A DNA stretch of 64,000 nt, taken from Paraburkholderia franconis (GTDB lineage Bacteria; Pseudomonadota; Gammaproteobacteria; Burkholderiales; Burkholderiaceae). Below, one piece after another: positions 17,672-26,789 of this stretch. Positions within the stretch are counted from its first letter, which is position 1, and every line of letters starts with the position of its first letter. The stretch is taken from contig NZ_WHNP01000003.1 in assembly GCF_009362735.1 (NCBI RefSeq), positions 286,819-350,818 on the forward strand. Direction: 5' to 3'. The position numbers and the translations under genes were made by a program. The notes under the pieces were generated by a model. It searched no databases, was not told the origin of the DNA, and saw nothing but the letters and a program-made list of their open reading frames with translations.

Positions 17672-18083
17672 GCGTGAGCGAGGCACGGTGCGGACGCGGC
17701 GTCCGTGCGGCCGCAGCAACGCGATCGCCGCGCGCCGACGGCCAGTACGGGCAAGTCCGGTGGCAAATGGCGAGATCTTAATGCATAATACGGAACGTTA
17801 TGTCATGTGTCTTATATAAGACATAGGACGCGTGTCTCCTCTGGCGCCACCGAGGCCGCCGCGGCGTGCGTCGGTGCTCGTCCCAAGGGCGGCGTCACGT
17901 CGACGTGGGCTAGAATACCCGCCTGCCTGTCTGCTGCATCATGGCCTGCTGCATGGGCCTAGGTTTGCAGTATCGGGTATCGGCATTCGCAGCGGCATCT
18001 TGCCGCGTCGCGCGCAAGAGGAGCGCCCCGGTTTCGCAGTTCCAACCCTGTTCTCACAGACCAGCCATCACTGGAGTCCGATC
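17672..18083. other. Intergenic region, 412 nt, icd leader
   Basis: Separates divergent rluE and icd. It contains a 16-bp palindrome with a nearby -10-like element (listed separately). An open frame that extends icd upstream to 17832 has no ribosome site and no conserved sequence, so the 260 nt before icd look like untranslated leader. Confidence 0.5.
17784..17823 (+). promoter_or_regulatory. Candidate icd promoter with 16-bp palindromic operator
   Basis: CATAAT at 17784-17789 is a -10-like hexamer with only a weak -35 (TGGCAA, 17-nt spacer). Eighteen nucleotides downstream is the perfect palindrome TGTCTTATATAAGACA (17808-17823), just after the expected start of transcription, as for a repressor site. 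The TGTCTTAT half-site recalls operators of FadR-type GntR regulators, from memory only. Confidence 0.45.
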
Positions 18084-19340
18084 ATGGCGTATCAGCACAT
18101 CAAGGTTCCGACTGACGGTGACAAGATCACAGTCAACGCGGATTTCTCGCTCAACGTTTCCGACCAGCCGATCATTCCGTACATCGAAGGTGACGGCACC
18201 GGCTTCGACATCACGCCCGTGATGATCAAGGTCGTCGATGCGGCCGTTGAAAAGGCGTACGGCGGCAAGCGAAAGATCCACTGGATGGAGATCTACGCGG
18301 GCGAAAAGGCGACCAAGGTCTACGGTCCCGATGTGTGGCTTCCGGACGAAACGCTGGAGGTGCTGAAGGAATACGTCGTGTCGATCAAGGGGCCGCTGAC
18401 GACGCCCGTCGGCGGCGGCATCCGTTCGCTGAACGTCGCGCTGCGCCAGGAACTCGACCTGTATGTCTGTCTGCGCCCGATCCAGTACTTCAAGGGCGTG
18501 CCGTCGCCGCTGCGCGAGCCGGAGAAGGTCAACATGGTGATCTTCCGCGAGAACTCGGAAGACATCTACGCGGGTATCGAATGGTCGGCCGAATCGCCGG
18601 AGGCGAAGAAGGTCATCAAGTTCCTGCGCGAAGAAATGGGCGTGAAGAAAATCCGCTTCCCCGACACGTCGGGTATCGGCGTGAAGCCGGTGTCGCGCGA
18701 GGGCACGGAACGTCTGGTGCGCAAGGCGATCCAGTACGCGATCGACAACGATCGCCGCACGGTCACGCTGGTTCACAAGGGCAACATCATGAAGTACACG
18801 GAAGGCGCATTCCGTGACTATGGCTACGCGCTCGCGCAGAAGGAATTCGGCGCGGAGCTGATCGAAGGCGGCCCGTGGATGAAGGTGAAGAATCCGAAGA
18901 CGGGCAACGACATCGTCGTGAAGGACGTGATCGCCGATGCGTTCCTGCAGCAAATCCTGTTGCGTCCCGCCGAATACGACGTGATCGCCACGCTGAACCT
19001 GAACGGCGACTACATCTCCGATGCGCTGGCGGCGCAGGTCGGCGGCATCGGCATCGCGCCGGGCGCGAACATGTCCGATTCCGTCGCGATGTTCGAAGCG
19101 ACGCACGGCACGGCGCCGAAGTACGCGGGCAAGGACTATGTGAATCCGGGCTCGGAAATCCTCTCGGCGGAAATGATGCTGCGCCACCTGGGCTGGACGG
19201 AAGCGGCCGATGTCATCATTTCGTCGATGGAAAAATCGATTCTGTCGAAACGCGTTACGTATGACTTCGCGCGTCTGATGGAGGGCGCGACGCAAGTTTC
19301 CTGCTCGGGTTTTGGGCAGGTGATGATCGAGCATATGTGA
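18084..19340 (+). CDS. icd: Isocitrate dehydrogenase, NADP-dependent
   Basis: A 418-residue TCA-cycle enzyme making 2-oxoglutarate and NADPH from isocitrate. It matches the E. coli Icd type along its length: [15 protein letters not shown], the substrate loop [21 protein letters not shown] (Ser and Arg ligands), [59 protein letters not shown] and [19 protein letters not shown]. The ATG at 18084 has GGAG about 8 nt upstream. A strong terminator follows. Control by a palindrome-binding repressor upstream is possible. Confidence 0.97.
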   Translation: MAYQHIKVPTDGDKITVNADFSLNVSDQPIIPYIEGDGTGFDITPVMIKVVDAAVEKAYGGKRKIHWMEIYAGEKATKVYGPDVWLPDETLEVLKEYVVSIKGPLTTPVGGGIRSLNVALRQELDLYVCLRPIQYFKGVPSPLREPEKVNMVIFRENSEDIYAGIEWSAESPEAKKVIKFLREEMGVKKIRFPDTSGIGVKPVSREGTERLVRKAIQYAIDNDRRTVTLVHKGNIMKYTEGAFRDYGYALAQKEFGAELIEGGPWMKVKNPKTGNDIVVKDVIADAFLQQILLRPAEYDVIATLNLNGDYISDALAAQVGGIGIAPGANMSDSVAMFEATHGTAPKYAGKDYVNPGSEILSAEMMLRHLGWTEAADVIISSMEKSILSKRVTYDFARLMEGATQVSCSGFGQVMIEHM

Positions 19341-19371
19341 TCGCGTCTTAACGCTTCGGTATCCTGCACGG

Positions 19372-19403
19372 ACCCCGGCAAGCTCACGCTTGCCGGGGTT
19401 TTT
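19372..19403 (+). terminator. Intrinsic terminator of icd
   Basis: ACCCCGGCAAGC (19372-19383) pairs with GCTTGCCGGGGT (19388-19399) and ends in TTTTT. It lies 31 nt after the icd stop. Confidence 0.93.
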
Positions 19404-19504
19404 CGTTTGGGCTTCCGTCATCAACGCATCGGCCTGCTGCGTTATGATCCAGTGATCCGCTTTGTCATCGGACATCGCGTTCCCTTACCCGTCGATAGAT
19501 ACGC

Positions 19505-19873
19505 ATGACTCTGCTTTCGCGCATCCTCATCGTGTTGACGCTCGCCCTGCTCGGCATGCAGGGCGCGTCCGCGTGCGAGCATGAGCACGCGTCGCCGTCG
19601 CCGCGAGCGATGCGCATGCATGAGTCGATGCGCGTCGTTGCAATGCATTGCGATGCTTCGATGGACACGCTAGACACGCGCGATGCCGGCGCGCCGTGCC
19701 GCCACGCGCATTCGCTGTGCTGCATGACGATGTGCGGCGTGCACTGCAGCGCGATGCTGTCGGGTGCCGGCGTTCCCGCGCGCATATCGTCGGCGAACGT
19801 GCCGGTTCCTCGCAGCGACCCGGCGCGCGCAGGTGTCACGCGTGCGCCGCCTGTGCGGCCGCCGATCGTGTGA
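19505..19873 (+). CDS. Small secreted Cys/His-rich protein next to a copper oxidase
   Basis: A 122-residue protein with a signal peptide (LLSRILIVLTLALLGMQGASA). The mature part is rich in His, Met and Cys: CEHEHASPS, MRMHESMRVVAMHCDASM, CRHAHSLCCMTMCGVHCSAM. This spacing suggests copper or other soft-metal binding. It lies 142 nt before a multicopper oxidase on the same strand and may be co-expressed with it in copper handling, by position and composition only. No family was recognised. The last 35 residues are Pro/Arg-rich and look unstructured. Confidence 0.6.
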   Translation: MTLLSRILIVLTLALLGMQGASACEHEHASPSPRAMRMHESMRVVAMHCDASMDTLDTRDAGAPCRHAHSLCCMTMCGVHCSAMLSGAGVPARISSANVPVPRSDPARAGVTRAPPVRPPIV

Positions 19874-20015
19874 GTGTTTCGTGTCGGCGCGCTTTTTCGT
19901 GGCGCGCAAAAACGCAACTCGATGCGTGAGCGCACGCGCGCTCGCAACTCGTCACACGATCCATGCGCGCAGCGAGCAATCTGATTGCCGCGCCGCATCA
20001 GCAAGGAAGCGATCC

Positions 20016-21635
20016 ATGATTCGCAGGGAATTTCTCGTCCGCACGTTGAGCGCCGCCGTTGCTTCGCTGTTCGCGCGCGACGTTTTCGCGCAGCACTCGA
20101 TGCACAACATGTCCGGCATGGGCGATATGAAAGACATGCCGGGCATGTCGCCGGATCACGCGACGCATTCTCACGCCGCTCCGTCCGCTGGGAATCTCGC
20201 GCCCGAATCCGCGCTGCCCGCGGGCGCGCCACTTGCCGCATTCCGCAAGCTCGCGAACGAGAGCAGCGAGCCGGGCGTCTTTCGCGCGACGCTCGTCGCG
20301 CAGCCCGTGCACCGCCATTTGATGCCGGGCCATTCGACCGCGCTGTGGCTTTACGGCGATGCCGCGCAAGGATCGATCGTCGGTCCGCTGATCGACGTGC
20401 GCGAAGGCGACACCATCGAAATCCGCTTCGTCAACCGTTTGCCGCAGCCGTCGACGATCCACTGGCACGGGCTGCCCGTACCGCCCGATCAGGACGGCAA
20501 TCCGACGAACCCCGTCGCGCCTGGCGCGACGCACGTTTATCGCTTCACGCTGCCGCGCGGCAGCGCGGGCACGTACTGGTATCACCCGCATCCGCACATG
20601 ATGACGGCGGAGCAGGTGTTTCGCGGGCTGGCCGGGCCGATCATCGTGCGCGCCGCCGACGATCCCCTCGCCGCATTTCCGGAACGGCATCTGTTCTTCT
20701 CGGACCTGAAGCTCGCGAGCGACGCGTCCATCGCGTCGAACGACATGATGGACTGGATGAACGGCCGCGAAGGCCAGTTCGTTCTGGTGAACGGCGCGCG
20801 GCGTCCGCGTCTCACCGTTGCGCAGGACGAGCGCTGGCGCTTGTGGAACGGATGCAGTGCCCGCTATCTGGGATTGTCGCTGGGCAGCGCACAGACTTTC
20901 ACGCAGGTCGGCACGGACGGCGGTCTGCTCGACAAGCCGCGCGACGGTCTGCCGGAGTTGCTGCTCGCGCCCGGCGAGCGCGCGGAGATTGTCGTGCGCG
21001 CAGGTGCGCAGCCGTCGACGGCGGTTCTCACCGCGGCCGTCTATGACCGCCGCAAGATGACGATGACAGAAGGCCACAGCCTGCCCGCCGATCCGGCGAA
21101 AGTTCTCGCCGATGTCCGCTTCGAACCAGGCACATCGGCCGCGCGCGCCCTGCCGCCGACGCTGCGTCCCATCGCGCCGCTGTTGTCGTCGGCTGACGGC
21201 GCAGTCGACAAAGTGCCGCACAAATCCGTCGTCTTCGCCGAAGCGATGGACATGAAGGCGATGCATCGTCCCGGCGCGATGATGTCCGCGCTGCCGCCCG
21301 GCATGAAGTTCATGATCAACGGCGCGACATTCGATCCTTCGCGCATCGCGCTAACCAGCCGGGCGGGCGAAGTCGAAGTCTGGTCGATCGAAAACCGCAC
21401 TGACATGGATCATCCGTTTCACCTGCACGGCACGCAGTTTCAGGTCATCGAGCGCGAGCAAGCGGGTGCGAAGACACCCGAGCCGTATCTCGCATGGCGG
21501 GATACCGTCAACGTGCAGCGCGGAGAGACGGTGCGCATCGCGACGGTCCAGCGCGACGCAGGCGAGCGGATGTTCCACTGCCACATTCTGGAGCACGAGG
21601 ATCTCGGCATGATGGCGACCCTCAAGGTCGTCTGA
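20016..21635 (+). CDS. Multicopper oxidase (CopA/CueO-like)
   Basis: A 539-residue exported cupredoxin-type oxidase that probably oxidises Cu(I) or phenolics. It starts with an RR-containing signal (MIRREFLVRTLSAAVASLFA), then a Met/His-rich segment (HSMHNMSGMGDMKDMPGM) typical of copper-tolerance oxidases. All four copper motifs are present: IHWHGLPVP, WYHPHPHMM, HPFHLHGTQF and FHCHILEHEDLGMM, with Met as the likely axial type-1 ligand. Start fixed by AAGGA 8 nt before the ATG. A small Cys/His-rich secreted protein precedes it, supporting a copper role. No copper-sensing regulator is adjacent. Confidence 0.93.
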   Translation: MIRREFLVRTLSAAVASLFARDVFAQHSMHNMSGMGDMKDMPGMSPDHATHSHAAPSAGNLAPESALPAGAPLAAFRKLANESSEPGVFRATLVAQPVHRHLMPGHSTALWLYGDAAQGSIVGPLIDVREGDTIEIRFVNRLPQPSTIHWHGLPVPPDQDGNPTNPVAPGATHVYRFTLPRGSAGTYWYHPHPHMMTAEQVFRGLAGPIIVRAADDPLAAFPERHLFFSDLKLASDASIASNDMMDWMNGREGQFVLVNGARRPRLTVAQDERWRLWNGCSARYLGLSLGSAQTFTQVGTDGGLLDKPRDGLPELLLAPGERAEIVVRAGAQPSTAVLTAAVYDRRKMTMTEGHSLPADPAKVLADVRFEPGTSAARALPPTLRPIAPLLSSADGAVDKVPHKSVVFAEAMDMKAMHRPGAMMSALPPGMKFMINGATFDPSRIALTSRAGEVEVWSIENRTDMDHPFHLHGTQFQVIEREQAGAKTPEPYLAWRDTVNVQRGETVRIATVQRDAGERMFHCHILEHEDLGMMATLKVV

Positions 21636-21680
21636 TTGCGGCCGTAGATACCGATAGCGGCGCGAACTGCGGCAGAAACG

Positions 21681-21708
21681 AAAAAACCCGGCGTGACGCC
21701 GGGTTTTC
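21681..21708. terminator. Bidirectional intrinsic terminator
   Basis: AACCCGGCG (21685-21693) pairs with CGCCGGGTT (21697-21705), with A-run on the left and T-run on the right. It serves the oxidase gene on the plus strand and cspA on the minus strand. Confidence 0.9.
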
Positions 21709-21729
21709 AAGGGTGCGGAACCGAACGTA

Positions 21730-21936
21730 TCAGGCTGCGGCCTGAATGTTCGATGCCTGCTTGCCCTTCGGGCCTTGAACGACCTCGAAGCTGACCTTCT
21801 GGCCTTCCTTGAGGGTCTTGAAACCGTTCATCTGGATAGCCGAAAAGTGTGCAAACAGATCCTCACCGCCTTCGTCGGGCGTAATGAATCCGAAACCCTT
21901 CGCGTCGTTGAACCACTTGACCGTACCAGTTGCCAT
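21730..21936 (-). CDS. cspA: Cold-shock protein, CspA family
   Basis: A 68-residue single cold-shock domain that binds RNA and single-stranded DNA. It has [13 protein letters not shown] (RNP1) and [10 protein letters not shown] (RNP2), and the length is standard. It is monocistronic with a terminator. Upstream on its strand is a long AT-richer region, consistent with the long 5' leader of many cold-shock mRNAs, but no specific thermosensor fold could be shown. Paralogue identity (cspA, cspC, cspD) is not decided by sequence alone. Confidence 0.95.
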   Translation of the reverse strand: MATGTVKWFNDAKGFGFITPDEGGEDLFAHFSAIQMNGFKTLKEGQKVSFEVVQGPKGKQASNIQAAA

Positions 21937-22487
21937 ACCAACTTCCCCTGTAACTCAAAAGCTGCCACGAGCCCTCGAAAAGCTCAACGACCGCGGGATG
22001 CAGTCGCCCCTCCTCACAAGCTCACCAACGGCATTTTTTCGTATAGACCACTTATTGAAAAAAGTGCCAGCTTGATTGTTGAGTCTCTTTATTCGAGTGT
22101 CAAGAAAATTTTGAGACGCTCAATTCTCCGTTGTAAAGAACCAATTTCCAGGGTTTTTACCGCTTTGCATGTGTGCGGTCGCGCAAGCGGTGCATCTTGA
22201 AAAGTCGCATAATCAACGCACATGCTGTTCTGCGGGACGAGGCTGGCGTTGAACGCGGACGCGCCGTCAGCCTGCTGGCCCGGGTTGTGCGATACTCGAT
22301 CCGACCGAAGTCATTACGCTGCAACACAGATGTATATCGAATATTCGGAGGGCCGCGACCGCAATCGGCCCGGCGCAAAGCGCACCCACGAGAGGCCGCT
22401 CCAACGGGCCGGAGGGAACTGATGTCCGACCAGCCGGTCGGGTTTTGACAGGATTGCGGGCCTGTCCGAGTTGTTTAGAATGGGTGT
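21937..22487. other. Divergent leader region of cspA and clpS, 551 nt
   Basis: The left half (to about 22190) is AT-rich and should contain the cspA promoter and leader. The right half contains the clpS promoter region and a tiny open frame with a hairpin (listed separately). A frame at 22173-22448 is open but without a ribosome site at its start. No tRNA or known riboswitch was seen. Confidence 0.5.
22422..22448 (+). promoter_or_regulatory. Candidate leader peptide MSDQPVGF overlapping a hairpin, before clpS
   Basis: An 8-codon open frame (MSDQPVGF, stop TGA at 22446) has an excellent ribosome site (GGAGG 6 nt before ATG). Inside it CCGACC (22426-22431) pairs with GGTCGG (22436-22441), followed by GTTTT, a terminator-like structure. 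The frame ends 39 nt before clpS. This could be an attenuation or translation-coupled leader, or chance. Confidence 0.3.
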
Positions 22488-22802
22488 ATGGCGATTATCC
22501 CGGACAAGCAGGACAACACCGTACTGGAGCGGCAGGAACAAAAGCTGAAACCGCCTGCCATGTTCAAGGTGGTGCTGTTGAATGACGATTTCACGCCGAT
22601 GGAATTCGTCGTGATGATCGTGCAGGAATATTTCAATAAGGATCGTGAGACCGCGACACAAATCATGTTGAAGGTCCATCGCGAGGGCAGGGGAGTTTGT
22701 GGGGTCTACACGCGGGACATCGCGTCGACCAAAGTCGAGCAAGTCGTTACCCACGCACGGCAGGCCGGGCATCCGCTGCAGTGTGTGATGGAGGAAGCAT
22801 GA
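22488..22802 (+). CDS. clpS: ClpS, N-recognin adaptor of ClpAP
   Basis: A 104-residue adaptor that binds N-degron residues and hands substrates to ClpA. It has [22 protein letters not shown], where the NDD and Thr-Pro-Met-Glu residues line the N-end pocket, and [17 protein letters not shown]. The unstructured N-terminal ~25 residues, needed for delivery, are present. Its stop overlaps the clpA start (ATGA), so the pair is translationally coupled, as usual in proteobacteria. Confidence 0.97.
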   Translation: MAIIPDKQDNTVLERQEQKLKPPAMFKVVLLNDDFTPMEFVVMIVQEYFNKDRETATQIMLKVHREGRGVCGVYTRDIASTKVEQVVTHARQAGHPLQCVMEEA

Positions 22803-25099
22803 TTGCCCAGGAACTGGAAGTCAGCCTGCACATGGCGTTCATGGAAGCGCGCCAGGCGCGGCATGAGTTCATTACGGTCGAACATCTTTTGCTGGCGCTG
22901 TTGGACAACCCGACGGCGGCCGAAGTGCTGCGCGCGTGCGCGGCCAACATCGAAGACCTGCGTCAGAACCTGCGCAACTTCATTCACGACAATACGCCGA
23001 CCGTTCCGGGCACCGACGACGTCGATACTCAGCCTACGCTGGGTTTCCAGCGCGTGATCCAGCGCGCGATCATGCACGTCCAGTCCACGTCGAACGGCAA
23101 GAAGGAAGTGACGGGCGCGAACGTGCTCGTCGCGATCTTCGGTGAGAAGGACTCGCACGCGGTCTACTACCTGCAGCAACAGGGTGTCACGCGTCTGGAC
23201 GTCGTCAACTTCATTTCGCACGGCATCGCGAAGACGAACAGTTCGGAAGCCGCGAAGTCGACCGACGCGAGCGCCGAATCGGACGAAGCCGCTGCGCAGA
23301 AGGAAACGCCGCTCGCGCAATTCACGCAGAATCTGAACCAGATGGCGAAGGACGGCCGCATCGATCCACTGATCGGACGCGAAGCGGAAGTCGAGCGCGT
23401 CGTGCAGGTGCTGTGCCGCCGACGCAAGAACAATCCGCTGCTGGTCGGCGAGGCGGGCGTCGGCAAGACGGCGATCGCCGAGGGTCTCGCCTGGCGCATC
23501 ACGCGCGGCGAAGTGCCGGACATTCTGGTGGACGCGCAGGTCTACTCGCTCGACATGGGCGCGTTGCTCGCGGGCACCAAGTATCGCGGCGACTTCGAAC
23601 AGCGCCTGAAGACGGTCCTGAAGGAATTGAAGGAGCGTCCGAACGCAATTCTGTTCATCGACGAAATTCATACGCTGATCGGCGCGGGCGCCGCATCGGG
23701 CGGCACGCTGGACGCGTCAAATCTGCTGAAGCCGGCGCTGTCGTCGGGCACGCTCAAGTGCATCGGCGCGACTACATTCACCGAATTCCGCGGCATCTTC
23801 GAAAAGGACGCTGCCTTGTCGCGCCGTTTCCAGAAGATCGACGTGACCGAGCCGACCGTCGAGCAGACGGTGGCGATCCTGCGCGGCCTGAAATCGCGCT
23901 TCGAAGAGCACCACGGCGTCAAGTACTCGTCGGGGGCGCTGTCGGCGGCGGCTGAGCTGTCGGCGCGCTTCATTACGGATCGTCATCTGCCCGACAAGGC
24001 GATCGACGTGATCGACGAAGCGGGTGCGGCGCAACGCATTCTGCCGAAGTCGAAGCAGAAGAAAACGATTGGCAAGAGCGAGATCGAGGAAATCATCTCG
24101 AAGATCGCGCGCGTGCCGGCGCAGAGCGTGTCGCAAGACGACCGCAGCAAGCTGCAGACACTCGACCGCGATCTGAAAGCCGTCGTCTTCGGTCAGGACC
24201 CCGCCATCGACGCGCTCAGCGCTTCGATCAAGATGGCGCGCGCGGGCCTCGGCAAGACCGACAAGCCGATCGGCGCATTCCTGTTCTCCGGCCCGACGGG
24301 GGTCGGCAAGACGGAAGTGGCGCGGCAACTGGCGTTCACGCTGGGTATCGAGCTGATCCGCTTCGACATGTCGGAGTACATGGAGCGTCACGCGGTGAGC
24401 CGTCTGATCGGCGCGCCGCCCGGATACGTCGGTTTCGACCAGGGCGGTCTGCTGACGGAAGCCGTGACGAAGAAGCCGCATTGCGTGCTGCTGCTCGACG
24501 AAATCGAGAAGGCGCATCCGGACATCTTCAACGTGCTGCTGCAGGTGATGGACCATGGCACGCTGACGGACAACAACGGACGCAAGGCGGATTTCCGCAA
24601 CGTCATCATCATCATGACGACGAATGCGGGCGCTGAGTCGATGCAGAAGTCGACGATCGGTTTCACGACGCGCCGCGAGACGGGCGACGAAATGGTCGAC
24701 ATCAAGCGCATGTTCACGCCCGAGTTCCGCAACCGTCTGGATGCGACGATCAGCTTCCGCTCGCTGGATGAAGAAATCATCATGCGCGTGGTCGACAAGT
24801 TCCTGATGCAGCTCGAAGACCAGTTGCACGAGAAGAAGGTCGACGCGCTCTTCACCGACTCGCTGCGCAAGCATCTCGCGAAGCACGGTTTCGATCCGCT
24901 AATGGGCGCGCGTCCGATGCAGCGTCTGATCCAGGACACGATCCGCCGCGCGCTCGCCGACGAGCTGCTGTTCGGCAAGCTGATGAACGGCGGCCGCGTG
25001 ACGGTCGACGTCGATGCGGACGACAAGGTCCAGCTGACGTTCGACGAGAACTCGGCGCCGCCGCGCAATCCGAATCCGGAAGCGGTGGAAGTGGACTGA
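22799..25099 (+). CDS. clpA: ClpA, AAA+ unfoldase of the ClpAP protease
   Basis: A 766-residue ATPase that unfolds substrates for ClpP. N-domain: two repeats beginning [14 protein letters not shown]1: Walker [16 protein letters not shown], Walker [12 protein letters not shown]2: Walker [16 protein letters not shown], Walker [14 protein letters not shown], and arginine-finger region [10 protein letters not shown]. The IGF-type loop that docks ClpP should be near STIGFTTRR (about residue 616-624). Start overlaps clpS by ATGA. Length matches E. coli ClpA (758). The terminator after it is shared with dut. Confidence 0.97.
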   Translation: MIAQELEVSLHMAFMEARQARHEFITVEHLLLALLDNPTAAEVLRACAANIEDLRQNLRNFIHDNTPTVPGTDDVDTQPTLGFQRVIQRAIMHVQSTSNGKKEVTGANVLVAIFGEKDSHAVYYLQQQGVTRLDVVNFISHGIAKTNSSEAAKSTDASAESDEAAAQKETPLAQFTQNLNQMAKDGRIDPLIGREAEVERVVQVLCRRRKNNPLLVGEAGVGKTAIAEGLAWRITRGEVPDILVDAQVYSLDMGALLAGTKYRGDFEQRLKTVLKELKERPNAILFIDEIHTLIGAGAASGGTLDASNLLKPALSSGTLKCIGATTFTEFRGIFEKDAALSRRFQKIDVTEPTVEQTVAILRGLKSRFEEHHGVKYSSGALSAAAELSARFITDRHLPDKAIDVIDEAGAAQRILPKSKQKKTIGKSEIEEIISKIARVPAQSVSQDDRSKLQTLDRDLKAVVFGQDPAIDALSASIKMARAGLGKTDKPIGAFLFSGPTGVGKTEVARQLAFTLGIELIRFDMSEYMERHAVSRLIGAPPGYVGFDQGGLLTEAVTKKPHCVLLLDEIEKAHPDIFNVLLQVMDHGTLTDNNGRKADFRNVIIIMTTNAGAESMQKSTIGFTTRRETGDEMVDIKRMFTPEFRNRLDATISFRSLDEEIIMRVVDKFLMQLEDQLHEKKVDALFTDSLRKHLAKHGFDPLMGARPMQRLIQDTIRRALADELLFGKLMNGGRVTVDVDADDKVQLTFDENSAPPRNPNPEAVEVD

Positions 25100-25132
25100 G
25101 CGTCAGTCGTTCCGCAGATCTGAAGCAAAAAC

Positions 25133-25168
25133 AAAACGGCGTGGGTTTTTCGACCCACGCCGTTTTTA
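25133..25168. terminator. Bidirectional intrinsic terminator between clpA and dut
   Basis: AAAACGGCGTGGGT (25133-25146) pairs with ACCCACGCCGTTTT (25153-25166), with A-rich sequence to the left and T-rich to the right. It serves convergent clpA and dut. Confidence 0.93.
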
Positions 25169-25211
25169 TTTGCTGAGCATCGAACGCATCGAACGGAAGA
25201 CGGGCAATGCC

Positions 25212-25658
25212 TCAGTGTTTGCCGGTGCTGCCGAAGCCGCCGTGACCGCGCTCGCTCGATTCGAACTCGTCGACGATATTGAACTCGGCCTGCACGACCG
25301 GGACGATCACGAGCTGCGCGAGGCGCTCCATCGGATTCAGCGTGAAGGTGGTCGTGCCGCGGTTCCACGTCGAGATCATCAACTGGCCCTGGTAGTCCGA
25401 GTCGATCAGGCCGACCAGGTTGCCGAGCACGATGCCGTGCTTGTGGCCGAGGCCTGAGCGCGGCAGGATCAGCGCCGCATAGCCGGGATCGCCGACATGG
25501 ATCGCGAGGCCCGTCGGCACGAGCGCCGTTTGTCCGGGCTCGAGCGTCAGCGGCGCTTCGAGGCAGGCGCGCAGGTCGAGGCCCGCGCTGCCCGTCGTCG
25601 CATAGGCGGGGAGTTGTTCGCGCATGCGCGGATCGAGAATCTTCAGGTCGAGTTTCAT
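25212..25658 (-). CDS. dut: dUTP diphosphatase
   Basis: A 148-residue trimeric enzyme that cleaves dUTP to dUMP, keeping uracil out of DNA. The five dUTPase motifs are present: [47 protein letters not shown] and the C-terminal [11 protein letters not shown] that closes over the site. The start MKLDLKILD at 25658 is the family start; a longer frame is spurious. It is last in a leftward run ileS-lspA-coaBC-oxidoreductase-dut. Confidence 0.97.
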   Translation of the reverse strand: MKLDLKILDPRMREQLPAYATTGSAGLDLRACLEAPLTLEPGQTALVPTGLAIHVGDPGYAALILPRSGLGHKHGIVLGNLVGLIDSDYQGQLMISTWNRGTTTFTLNPMERLAQLVIVPVVQAEFNIVDEFESSERGHGGFGSTGKH

Positions 25659-25708
25659 GCAGTTCGGTGAGAGGTTGAAGAAGTAGCGTTGTCCGATTCG
25701 AGTGACTT

Positions 25709-26713
25709 CTACCACTTGCCGAGTTCGAACGCCTCGGCCAGCAGTTCATATGAGCGCAGGCGCGCGCGATAGCTGCCCGCGACGGTGAGCACGATCAGCT
25801 CGTCTGCGTCGAACTGTTCCTGCAACGCATGCAGCCGTTCCGTCACCGACTCCGGCGTGCCGATGATGCTGCGCGGCTTCTCCCTGTCGATGACGAGAAC
25901 TTCACGCTCGCCGTATTCCTGCGCGAGCCCCTGTTCGATCGACGGAATCGGCGCATTCAGACCGTACGCCATCTGCACGCGGCGCAGATCGACGGCCTTT
26001 TCGAGGTCGGCGGCTTCGCGTTCGGTGTCTGCGCAGATCACGAAGACAGCGGCCGCCAGATACGGCTTCTGCTCGTGACCGGGCTTGAAGCGTTCGCGAT
26101 ACGCCTGCGCGACGGCATGCCCGAAATGCGCATTGATGAAATGCGCGAACGAGAAACGAATGCCAAGTTGCGCCGCCAGCAGCCCGCCGAAATCGCTGGA
26201 ACCGAGCACCCACAGTTGCGGGCGCGTTTCGACCTGCGGCTGCAGCAGCACGCCGTAGGCGAGATGATCGGACGCCAGCGTGCCGTCCATCATTGCGACG
26301 AGTTCGGCGACCTGCTGCGCAAACTGTTCGCCGCGATTGTAGGTGCCCGCCGCGACCGCCTGCGCGGTGCGCATGTCGCCGCCCGGCGCGCGTCCGACGC
26401 CCAGATCGACGCGGTTCGGAAACAGCGCTTCGAGCATCATGAACTGCTCGGCGACCTTGAACGGACTGTAGTACGGCAGCATGATGCCGCCCGAGCCGAT
26501 ACGGATGCGCTTCGTCATGCTGCCGAGCCGCGCGAGCATCACCTCCGGACATGGGTTCGAGACACCATAAAGCCCGTGATGTTCGGCGCACCAGTATCGC
26601 GTGTAGCCGAGATCATCGGCGAGTTGCGCGAGTTCGACCGTCGCGGCGATCGCGTCGGACACCTTATGCCCGTCGATCACGGGGGTCTGGTCGAGCACGG
26701 AGAGCAGGGTCAT
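25709..26713 (-). CDS. Luciferase-like flavin-dependent oxidoreductase
   Basis: A 334-residue protein of the LLM class that uses FMNH2 or F420-like flavin in a TIM barrel. Motifs: [11 protein letters not shown] start, [52 protein letters not shown] and [18 protein letters not shown], as in YhbW/MsnO8-type proteins. It is inserted between coaBC (76 nt upstream) and dut (50 nt downstream). The substrate is unknown; a link with CoA or dUTP metabolism is not implied by the sequence. Confidence 0.9.
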   Translation of the reverse strand: MTLLSVLDQTPVIDGHKVSDAIAATVELAQLADDLGYTRYWCAEHHGLYGVSNPCPEVMLARLGSMTKRIRIGSGGIMLPYYSPFKVAEQFMMLEALFPNRVDLGVGRAPGGDMRTAQAVAAGTYNRGEQFAQQVAELVAMMDGTLASDHLAYGVLLQPQVETRPQLWVLGSSDFGGLLAAQLGIRFSFAHFINAHFGHAVAQAYRERFKPGHEQKPYLAAAVFVICADTEREAADLEKAVDLRRVQMAYGLNAPIPSIEQGLAQEYGEREVLVIDREKPRSIIGTPESVTERLHALQEQFDADELIVLTVAGSYRARLRSYELLAEAFELGKW

Positions 26714-26789
26714 GACAGCACCATGGCATTGGCTGAGGGATCGTATTCGAGCGTGACCATTCGCGACGACACGATGAGCGCGGCGACGC

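Noticed and set aside
17832..18083. N-terminal extension of icd in the same frame
   Set aside because: Pro/Arg-rich and not conserved; the ATG at 18084 matches the family start and has a ribosome site.
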